Assembly (NCBI GenBank): GCA_019009955.1
Contig: CM032231.1
Coordinates: forward strand, 39,410,001 to 39,474,000
Length of the DNA: 64,000 bases
Origin: Riptortus pedestris
Lineage: Eukaryota > Arthropoda > Insecta > Hemiptera > Alydidae
Direction of reading: 5' to 3'
The notes below the pieces were generated by a model, which saw only the letters and a list, made by a program, of their open reading frames with translations, was not told the DNA's origin and made no database searches. Made by a program: the position numbers and the translations under genes. This document shows, piece by piece, positions 55,580 through 64,000 of the stretch. Position 1 is the stretch's first letter. Each line of letters opens with the position of its first letter.

Positions 55580-56034
55580 ATCTATCTATATATTTGTCTG
55601 TTACCGCTCTAGCGGTCGCAATTTTTGTTTGATCGTTACCAAACTCGATATTTAGTCGTTTTATGTAAAAAGAAAGATCAAGTTCGTTAACGGCTGAAAT
55701 CGGACCAGTGGGAGGGGGGGTTTAGAGGGGAGGATTTTCGAAAATTCGAAATATCTCCGTTACTATACGTCGGATCGAAAAATTATACAGAATCAATCTT
55801 ATTGAAAATTAAATGTACTATAAATATTGTTATATACATTTATTCCCTATCTTGAATATTAACCGAGATATTTGCATTTTTATGAAATTTGGGCCGATAA
55901 CGGATTTTTGAATTTCCCGCGAAAAGCTAGTTCCGCCCTTTGCCGTAACCGATTGGCTCTCCTATGGAGATTTCTCTATTGTATAACTTTACGTGGGAAA
56001 TCTGCTTAGTTTACGCAGCCCCTGCGTGACGGAC
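55368..56034 (+). mobile_element. HINE copy, short subfamily, full length
   Basis: TTAGCAGATTTCCCTTAAGG at left, very long (TA)n at 55495-55592, and GCAGCCCCTGCGTGACGGAC at right. Confidence 0.82.
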
Positions 56035-56039
56035 TTTTT

Positions 56040-56127
56040 TTAGCAGATTTCCCTTAAGGAAAAAATCCATTAATCCTACCCTGGAGGATATGACGAAAAT
56101 GAGGTCCGTTCAAAACTGTGTTTGTAC

Positions 56128-56196
<69 letters not shown>

Positions 56197-56260
56197 TGCT
56201 ATAGCTCTAAAGGTCAATTTGTTCGATCATTACCAATCTCGACATTTAAACATAATTTTT
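56040..56260 (+). mobile_element. HINE 5' fragment joined to previous copy
   Basis: TAGCAGATTTCCCTTAAGG starts in the T run that ends the preceding copy. It has (TA)n at 56136-56193 and breaks off after the TCGACATTTAAACATAATTT block. Confidence 0.7.
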
Positions 56261-56469
56261 AAAATCACCAAGAACGCAATAATTTTAATAATTTAGTCGT
56301 TTATAAAGTAACCGAAAACTGAAACCGTGGATTTTTATTATATTTACGCGTTGATCGCTTGAATTCTAATATTTTTTATTCCTTTCTTTTGAATTTATTT
56401 TCAAAAGAAAGGAAGTTTTTTCATCGTGATTGTCTCTAACCAGCACCCCAAATGAGGGAGGGACATCGT

Positions 56470-56940
56470 TTTAGCAGATTTCCCTCCAGGGAAATCAGCT
56501 ACTGAGGTCTTACTCAAGACGCGATTTTTGAAAAATTTTCTCAAATGTCCATCAATCCAACTTACCAGTTGACGAAAATGAGGCCGGTTCAAAAATTATA
56601 TATCATATAGACACATGTAATATATCCTTGTCTATTAACGCTCTAGCGGTCGCAATTTTTATATGATCGTTAGTAAACTGGATATTTAAACATTTTATGT
56701 AAAACTAAAAGTCAAGTTTGAAATCCGAGCAGTAGGAGGGGGGTTAAAGGGAGGAATTTCGAAAATTCTTAATATCTCCGTTATTATGCGTCGGATCAAA
56801 ATATTGTATAGAACCAATCTTATTGTAAATGTAATGTTCTATAATTGTTGTTATGTATGTTTTTTCCCTATCCTGATTATTAACCGAGATATTTGCATTT
56901 TCTTTTGTTTTGGGTCTTTAGTAAACCCCAACATAACTTA
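56470..56940 (+). mobile_element. HINE copy, 3' truncated
   Basis: TTAGCAGATTTCCCTCCAGG start, CTCTAGCGGTCGC block, G-rich block at 56730; ends at the start of the next copy. Confidence 0.65.
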
Positions 56941-56947
56941 ATTTTTT

Positions 56948-57480
56948 TAGCAGATTTCCTTTAAGGAAAAAATCCATTAATCCTACCCTGGAGGATATGA
57001 CGAAAATGAGGTCCCTTCAAAACTGTGTGTGTACATATATATGTGTCTGTTATAGCTCTAATGATTAATTTGTTCCATCATTATCAATCTCGACATTTAA
57101 ACGTTTTATGTAGAACTAAAAGTCAAGTTTGATATCCGAGCAGTGAGATGGGGTTTAGAGGGCAGGAATTTCGAAAATTCTTAATGTCTCCGTTATTATG
57201 CGTCGGATCGAAATATTGTATAGAACCAATCTTATTGCAAATGTAATTCTCTATAATTGTTGTTTTTCCCTATCCTGATTATTAACCGAGATATTTGCAT
57301 TTTCTTTTGTATTCGGTTTTCAGTAAACCGCTACTCCTACTCTTGTAATATTAACAATATGCTATTATATTATGAAGTACTTGTATTTGAAGCTTAAATA
57401 TTTTAATATACCAAATATTGTTGTTTATGATAAATGCAAACTTGTGACGCACGTGGGAAATCTCCTTATTCAACGCAGCG
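56948..57480 (+). mobile_element. HINE copy, decayed 3' end
   Basis: TTAGCAGATTTCCTTTAAGG start and CACGTGGGAAATCTCC near the end; the final hairpin is damaged. Confidence 0.65.
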
Positions 57481-58190
57481 GATGGTTTTTAAAAGTAGAC
57501 TTTAATAAATAACAATTGTTATTTTAACTATTTTATTTTCCGAATTTCATGTCTTTCTCCTTGACCAACGAATTAAAAGTCAGCCGATAAAATATAGTTC
57601 CAGTGTGATTTTTTGTTTCAACAATACGTACACATTATTTTCAATAAATAATTCAAGCTGTTGTCATAATTCTATGGTCGCGTAGGCCTGAATATGCTAA
57701 AGCATTGCAATGCACCGTAAATCATATTAGCGGCCGTGTTTCTCTGTGTGCTTTATTTGCCGAAAGGGTTAGCATTGATGCATCAATCAAATTTTGACGA
57801 GGTAGGATAGCAGAAAGCAAACAGCTGTATGAATCATTATTCAGTGGAGTCGCTCCCTAGATATTCTCTACATCACAAACACATTGAAGCCGGACAATTA
57901 TTCTATCTACCAAACGTACCGACGAACTGTAGCTTTATTTCCTCCGGGTGTTATGCATAAAACATGATTTTCCACGCCATAAATCAATTATACAAGGGAG
58001 GTATTGCAACCAGAAAAAGAAGAAGTTATACAGCCTACCAAGAGTTCAAAATTATTTTTAGTCGCTCCATTTTGACATAAATTCTCGTTTCTGAAGTCCC
58101 TATGGGCAGTCCATGAAAGTTGTTGAAAAAATTCTTGCTTAGACTCCATGTAACGGGTGATTTTGATCGAACCAACTGTTACAAAAAAAA
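57481..58190. other. Unassigned stretch
   Basis: Less A+T-rich than its surroundings and without known repeats, so possibly host sequence; no coding frame that I can support. Confidence 0.3.
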
Positions 58191-59015
58191 GTCCATCACG
58201 CAGGGGTGCGTAAACTAAGCAGATTTCCCAGCGAAGGTTTAAGTGAATAAATGGGAAATCTTTCAGTTACAAGTCAATAACTCTTCAACGGAAAGCGTCT
58301 GAGCGAAAAGGAAAACCATTAATGAAATATACAACACATATATATAATATAACAGATTAATTTTATTGGAAACTATTTAATACAGCCAATGCTGTAATTT
58401 GTAATGAATCAGAATAATTTTAATCTCAAATTACTTAAATTTTAGTAACCCAAGAACAAAAGAAGGGGGACCGTCAATAGAACGTATTTGCATATATCTC
58501 ACAAAGTAAAAGTTCAATGGAAACAATATTCCGTATTTAACTTTGTAATAACGGGGTTCAAGATATAACAGCTTATTATTATATAACATGAGCAGGAGTG
58601 GGGGTTTACTGAAAGCGGAAAACTATAAAATCCAAATATCTCGGTTAATATTCATGATACAGAAAATCTGTACAAAATAATATTTATAGATCATTTAATT
58701 TGCAATAAGATTGGTCATATATAATATTCGATCCGACTTATAGTAACAGAGATATTTCGAATTTACAAAATTCTCCACTTCTAACCCCCCCACTCCCACT
58801 GGTCCGATTTCAGCCATTAACGAACTTTACTTTTATTTTTGCATAAAACGATTAAATATCGTGTTTGGTAACGATCAAACCAAAATTGCGGCCTCTAGAG
58901 CGTTAACAGACAAATTTCTTCTGGGTAGGATCGATGGACATTTGAGGAAAGTATTTAAAAATCGCGTCATGAGTACGTCCTCAATAGCTGATTTCCTTTA
59001 AGGGGAATCTGCTAA
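58191..59015 (-). mobile_element. HINE copy, long subfamily
   Basis: GTCCATCACGCAGGGGTGCG at left (hairpin missing one base) and TGATTTCCTTTAAGGGG then AATCTGCTAA at right; the (TA)n tract is deleted (GACAAATTTCTTCTGGG). Confidence 0.7.
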
Positions 59016-60106
59016 AATGGTCCATTACAGGCACTCCATCGTTTTTTACAGACTAATTGTCTACCCGGTCCAGTAGAGTAGGTACTGAACGCTAATTCGT
59101 ACAGCATTGTCCGGTTCCCTTTGACCAAAAATCTCAGCAAACATAGCGGAAAGTCGTGATTGCATTTCTAAAACCATTTTATAGATTTCTAACGAAATTC
59201 GCCATTATTTGGGTCCTTCGTCATCTTTGCAGGTAGGGGCAAACACTGTGGAACCAACCTATCTTGCCAGTATTTCTAAACAATGACAGCCTCGTACCCT
59301 TGACGAAGCAGGTCTTACGTGACTTTTCGACTTTAGTACAGAGAAATCGTGTTCTATATGGGGTTTGCAATCGATTTTGAAATTGCAGGCATAATCTTTT
59401 TATAGACCATTGAAATTCTCTTCCCAGAGGCAATAGAGTACATAGACAAGACATTCAAGATGGGCAAAATGTTTTTCTTTTCTGAAGTAAAGTCAAAAAT
59501 ATAATATAAAACTCACAACCCATTCCACCAAATTGGCTTTTCGGCTTTTCTGTATTTGATCCCTTAATTCCTTTCATTATTTCACTTAATACCATCTCCC
59601 TAATTATCTCATTTTAACCAATTTATTAAATTTAATACATTGTCTATTTAAATATGACTATTATAAATATTGAATACATTTTAAGCTCATAACTTCCTGC
59701 TGAGCCTAAAATTCCACTTAACGCTTAACAGACTAATAAACTAAACAGACTAATAGTGAAAGGTGAAGTTGTATCATTCAAATTTAGACATTATAAGACA
59801 TTTGAATCCTTTCCTACATTATAAGAAACTAACTATTCCAACAAAACTAATTGCTCCTTTATTTGAATGAGAATATTTTCACCCGATTGCTGAAAATCCT
59901 TAAAAAGGTTCATGACCTTTCAGTTTGATCCCCAAGAGGATGGACGTATTTTTTGTCTAGTGGAATAAAAAGACGTCAACTGGAAAACATCTCTGTAGAG
60001 CTACAAGCCAATGCTGAACAAAGATTTGGATTCAATGGAAAGAAGAACGAATCCCATGGGACTAAACTAAAAATAAGACAACTTTCTCTAATGAAATAGG
60101 GTAAAA
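59016..60106. other. Unassigned stretch
   Basis: A 77-codon minus-strand ORF at 59221 has no family signature. Otherwise unrecognised. Confidence 0.3.
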
Positions 60107-60232
60107 GTCCGTCACGCAGGGGCTGCGTAAACTAAGCAGATTTCCCACGTGAAGTTATACAATAGAGAAATCCGTCTAAGAACAGCTGTAGTAGGAAAAG
60201 AACTCTAAACCTATTCACGAGGGACGAATAGT
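60107..60232 (-). mobile_element. HINE 3' end fragment
   Basis: A perfect GTCCGTCACGCAGGGGCTGC end, breaking off after CACGAGGGACGAATAGTT. Confidence 0.7.
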
Positions 60233-60318
60233 TCGCAGAGGCTAACCTTGATGTTGAAAGTAAAGACTGTTACACTTCGATGATAACCGTTCGAAGACGG
60301 TTCGGAAACGTTCGATAA

Positions 60319-60575
60319 GACGTAATTAGAGCTGTTGATATTGTAAGCAAAGGAACTGAATCAGACGACGACGCGAAAGCAATTCCAGAAAATGAAAGGG
60401 AATTGAAAATAAAAACATTCAGTGAAGCACTTAAAGCTGTAAATGATCTAGTGGAGTTTGCAGCAAATAAAAACTGCCCGCAATTGTTGGATATAATGCA
60501 AGATGCAAAAGAAATTATTATAATCATTATTCTAAATCAGTTCACCAAACAACTATAACCGGCTTTTTCGTTAAT
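60319..60575 (+). pseudogene. pogo/Tigger-type transposase C-terminal fragment
   Basis: The frame from 60319 to TAA at 60556-60558 reads an acidic linker (SKGTESDDD), then FSEALKAVNDLVEFAANKN and LLDIMQDAKEIII. Past the stop, a one-base shift gives ITGFF. An acidic linker, an S.ALKA...V..FA helix pair and a terminal QT.IT.FF motif (a PCNA-binding type box) are typical of pogo/Tigger transposases. The DDE core is not present. Confidence 0.55.
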
Positions 60576-60857
60576 GTACATATATTACATACATACATAC
60601 TTACATAAATTATCTTAATTTTAGTGTCTTGTAATAATGTAATGTAAATTTAAGTTTCGTAAATTAATGTAAATCTATTTGTTCATTTCAAATTGCATAT
60701 ATTTTTTTAATATGTACAAATTTCATACCTTTTCTAGCAAACTGTCTTAAAATGCAAATTCAAGAACAACAAACGTTTTCACACCTTGAATCTCTCAGTC
60801 CAAAGACATTGATATTAACATAATTGGATCAATATTTATTTTTAGTCGTCTTGTCCT
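60576..60857. other. Unassigned stretch
   Basis: A+T-rich; nothing recognised. Confidence 0.3.
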
Positions 60858-60993
60858 TTTAGCAGATTACCCTTAAGGGAAATCTGCTATTGAGGTCGCA
60901 CTCATGACGCGATTTTCGAAATTCTTTTTAAAATGCCCATCGATCCTACCTAGGAGATGATGAAAATGAGGTCCGTTCAAAACTGTATGTGTG

Positions 60994-61035
<42 letters not shown>

Positions 61036-61441
61036 TGTTACAGCTCTAGCGGTCGAAATTATTGTTTAATCGTTACCAAACTCCACATGTAGTCGTTTCA
61101 TGTCAAATGATAAAGTTCGTTAATGGCTGAAATCAGACCAGGGGAAGGGGGTAGAGGGGAGGATTTTTTAAAATTCGAAATATATATATATATATATATA
61201 GAACCAATCTTATTGCAATTTAAATTTAATACATATTGTTCTATACATTTATTCTCTATCTTGAATATTAACCGAGATATTTGCATTTTTATTAAATATG
61301 GGCAGCTAACGGACGAGTGAGTTTCTCGCCAAAAGCTAGTTCGGCCATTTCCGTAACTGTTCGGCTCTCGTATGGATACTTCACTATTGTGTAATTTCAC
61401 GTGAGATATCTGCTTAGCGTTCGCACCCCTGCGTGACGGAC
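60858..61441 (+). mobile_element. HINE copy, short subfamily
   Basis: TTTTAGCAGATTACCCTTAAG at left, (TG)n/(TA)n near 60990-61034 plus a second (TA)n at 61181-61200 that replaces inner sequence, and CACCCCTGCGTGACGGAC at right. Confidence 0.75.
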
Positions 61442-61708
61442 TTTTTATTGAATAGATGTAGCTAATACCTATACCCTTTAGAAATTCACTCTTTAACCTT
61501 ACACAAGCTAACAATGAAAACAATTTTTTACTGAAAATACCAAAATCTTACGTTTTCTAGGGTGCTGAACCAAAATATGATACTTAAAAACATGTATCAC
61601 CATCACATCCCACATTTTACATCACCATTTTTCCACATTTTATAAATAAACTCATAAAATTAACCAATTTCTTTAATTGAATTTAATAGCTGTTATATAG
61701 TTTAAATA

Positions 61709-62050
61709 ATGGATGTTGGGGGTGTTGGTATCACTGCTGATTCTATTTGGCAGAATTGGCCTGTGAGAGAGTCGTTCAAACCTGACGAGAAGAACACTTT
61801 GAACTCACAATTAAACAAGTATACAAATTTAGGGTGTTTGATGAAGGTTCACCTGAAAGTTACATTTTTAAACATCCACCTAGAATATTTCCCTGAGAAT
61901 TTGGGAGATGTTATTAAAGAGCAGTGTGGGGGTTTTCTCCAGGACATTAAAGTAATGGAAATATGCTATCAGGGCGCTGGAACACGAACAAGATGGGCGA
62001 CAACTCGAGACTCATTGCAGAAAAAGGTACGCAAGAAGCTTCAACGATGA
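61709..62050 (+). pseudogene. Fragment of an arthropod repeat-encoded protein
   Basis: The 113-codon frame includes LKVTFLNIHLEYFPENLGDV followed by FLQDIKVMEICYQG. The order H(L)..FFPENLG.V..E.G.RF.QDI..ME.RYQG is a motif that I know from a high-copy protein of unknown function found across arthropod genomes, probably transposon-borne. Key residues such as the EHGERF block are eroded here (KEQCGGF), so this is a decayed copy. Confidence 0.5.
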
Positions 62051-62490
62051 AAGAGAAAGAAAGTACAAACCAATTCCAGCTGATAAGTGAAACCTCTCTA
62101 TTAGCACATTATATCATTGTTGTAAGGTGCCTTCCGTAAATACAAACTATGCTTATGATGTAAAATAGAGTTTTATTAATTACCCCATACACTGAAGGTT
62201 TTATATTATATAATAAATAGCTGATTGCTCGAAAACTATGGGCGATACAAAAAAACCAAAGCCAGATTTGGAGTCAGCACAAAAACATCTATAAGGATCA
62301 GATATTAAATTAAACAAAGTTTTCTGAACTGGGGACCCTTACAATTTTTCTTCGTGCGTTTTTGTAACTATAGCCATATAACCAATAATCTAAGAGATAT
62401 ATCTCTAATTGGCTGCCATGTCCAGTCAATTAGGTTCAGTCGTTAAAGCACCATATCATTGTTAGCTACAAATATAACTTTATATATATA
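62051..62490. other. Unassigned stretch
   Basis: Nothing recognised. Confidence 0.3.
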
Positions 62491-62660
62491 CTAGCTAAAG
62501 TACCCAGCATTGCTCAGGATATCTTAATAATAATATTTGTTATGCAAGGCATCACTACTCACAATATTGTTATATTTCTCTTATACCGTGTATGTATCAT
62601 TTTTCGAATCATCATCGACGAAATACTTCATAATGAAGAACAGCACTCGGTATCCTAAAC
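62491..62660 (-). mobile_element. Helitron 3' end, family D
   Basis: The minus strand ends CCTGAGCAATGCTGGGTAC then TTTAG and CTAG followed by T, next to (TA)n. The hairpin is imperfect; the upper limit is a guess. Confidence 0.45.
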
Positions 62661-62798
62661 CATGAATGAATTAAATTTTCTTTTTCCAAAAGCGGCCCAA
62701 TGCCCAACATTGGCGTCTATTTTGTGTAAATTAAAAATTACCATTATTAAAGATATTCTTTTGTACATCTGGAAAGTCAACTTTATATTCAAAATAAA

Positions 62799-63378
62799 GT
62801 CTGTCACGCAGATGCTGCGTAAACTAAGCAGATTTCCCACGTGAAGTTTTAGAGAATAGAGAAATTTCACGAGAGCCGAGCAATCAAGGAAACGGCCGAA
62901 CTAGTTTTTGGCGGGAAAGTCACGTCCGTTAGCCGCCCAGTTTTAATAAAAATGCAAATATCTCAGTTAATATTCAAGATAGAGAATAAATGTATATAAC
63001 AATATTTATAGTAAATTTAATTTGCAATAAGATTAATTCTGTACAATATTTCGATACGACGTACAGTAACGGAGATATTTCGATTTTTCGAAAATCCTCC
63101 CCGTTTAAACCCCCCCCCCACAGTGTTCCGATTTTAGCCGTTAACGAACTTGAACTTTCTTTTTGCATAAAACGACTAAATATCGCGTTTGGTAACGATC
63201 TAAGAAAAATTGAGACAGCTAGAGCGGTAACAGACAAATATAATATATACAAAATTTAGAATGGACCTCATTTTCGTCATCTCCTAGGTAGGATTGATGG
63301 ACATTTGAAGAAAAAAGTCGAAAATTCCGTCATGAAAACAACCTCAATAGCTGATTTCCCTTAAGGGAAATCTGCTAA
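62799..63378 (-). mobile_element. HINE copy, short subfamily
   Basis: GTCTGTCACGCAGATGCTGCG at left, CCCTTAAGGGAAATCTGCTAA at right; the (TA)n tract is almost lost (ATATAATATATAC). Confidence 0.75.
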
Positions 63379-63819
63379 TAGTACATAGTTTTTAGTAAAA
63401 TATAACATATTAACAGAGCACTGTTAATAAATAACAGAAATAACTGGGCCCGCCTCCCCAGTACTTTCATTCCCCCAGTTCAGCTTTCATTCCTTTGAAT
63501 TTTTCATTTATAAGACAAACAATTTAAGATTTCTGTGCTTTCCTATCGGCTCTTGTCAGGACCAACAAAGATTTCTAAACACCCCTTCCCAGGACAAGCG
63601 ACATCCTGTTCTTCAGGGGAACTCCAATGACCCATCCTAGGACCAATGCTTTCCCAGTCCTCTACAGGACGTTTCCCTATACAGTGAATATATCAAACGG
63701 CCCTTTCCAGGGCCGCCACTAACAAAACAGCAGGCTAGGTTTAATACTTTCCAGAAAGCATCTAGACAATTAAGCCATGGGCATCTTGAAGAAAGGGGTT
63801 AAATAACGTGGTTGCCCCT
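63379..63819. other. Unassigned, less A+T-rich
   Basis: C-rich words such as CCCAGGAC and TCCAGGGCC recur irregularly. May be the 5' region of the element whose ORF starts at 63826. Confidence 0.3.
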
Positions 63820-63825
63820 ACACGA

Positions 63826-64000
63826 ATGCCTTTAGTATCATTCATAGACAGGGATTTGACCAACCGCCTGCGGATCAAATTTGCCTTGAGACAGCAATTG
63901 CTGTTAGAAGAACGACTCTACCACGCCGAAGAATATAACGCCAATTATTGAACTCAGGAGGATGAGAACGTGGTTGTAACTAGGGCGGATAAGGGCAATA
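63826..64000 (+). pseudogene. Start of Penelope-like element ORF, cut by window edge
   Basis: From the ATG at 63826 the frame gives FIDRDLTNRLRIKFALRQQL and a TGA at 63949-63951, then ENVVVTRADKGN up to the edge. A helical stretch leading to N.DIVV..ADKGN is how the reverse transcriptase N-terminus of Penelope-like elements begins. The TGA suggests a broken copy. Sequence beyond 64000 would settle this. Confidence 0.4.

Noticed and set aside
61098..61523. 141-codon minus-strand ORF
   Set aside because: It runs across a HINE copy including its (TA)n tract; peptide words recur in all HINE copies.

Overview
The window is an A+T-rich stretch of an arthropod nuclear genome, almost certainly an insect. 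Evidence for this: an env-bearing Ty3/gypsy-type retroelement (errantivirus), tRNA-derived SINEs, Helitrons, and fragments of Tc1/mariner, hAT, pogo/Tigger, Polinton-like, R2-like, Jockey-like and Penelope-like elements. There are no bacterial-type genes, operons, rRNAs, tRNA genes or CRISPR arrays. The species cannot be fixed from the sequence. Nearly every recognisable feature is a mobile element or its remains. Only one possible host exon was found (8457-8642, minus strand).

Layout. 0-10.4 kb: repeats, mostly one abundant family that I read as Helentron-type HINE elements, with Helitron and SINE copies nested in or near them, a hAT transposase tail and the candidate exon. 10464-17640: the only near-complete autonomous element, an errantivirus-type retrotransposon. 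It runs 5' LTR, tRNA-Lys-like primer site, gag, a -1 frameshift site, pol (protease, reverse transcriptase, RNase H, integrase), a splice acceptor touching the env ATG, env, polypurine tract, 3' LTR. Its LTRs differ at 3 of 220 positions. Gag has a frame break, pol has a stop codon, the integrase lacks its catalytic Glu, and the 3' LTR carries an unusual 136-bp extension made of leader plus a second LTR end. 17.7-31.8 kb: LINE tails, an inverted SINE duplication, a palindromic Polinton-like MITE, a gutted Tc1 element, Helitrons and many HINE copies. 32-41 kb: Helitron-rich, including a helicase C-terminal relic and an element with about 296-bp internal tandem repeats. 42-50 kb: Jockey-like and R2-like LINE remains, three SINEs with clear target-site duplications, and a 1.7-kb Polinton-like foldback element inside the R2-like gene. 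50-64 kb: further HINE copies (two inserted end to end), a pogo/Tigger tail, a fragment of an arthropod repeat protein, and the start of a Penelope-like ORF at the right edge.

How the parts relate. The nesting gives a relative history: HINE elements carry an internal (TA)n tract, and Helitrons, which insert between A and T, repeatedly sit at such tracts. HINE copies in turn sit inside Helitrons and SINEs, a LINE sits inside a HINE, and a Polinton-like element sits inside an R2-like LINE. Within the errantivirus the parts form one replication programme: the LTR gives promoter and poly(A) signal, Gag-Pol comes from frameshifting, Env from a spliced mRNA, and the primer site and polypurine tract prime cDNA synthesis. 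This copy looks young but could not be autonomous because of its coding lesions.
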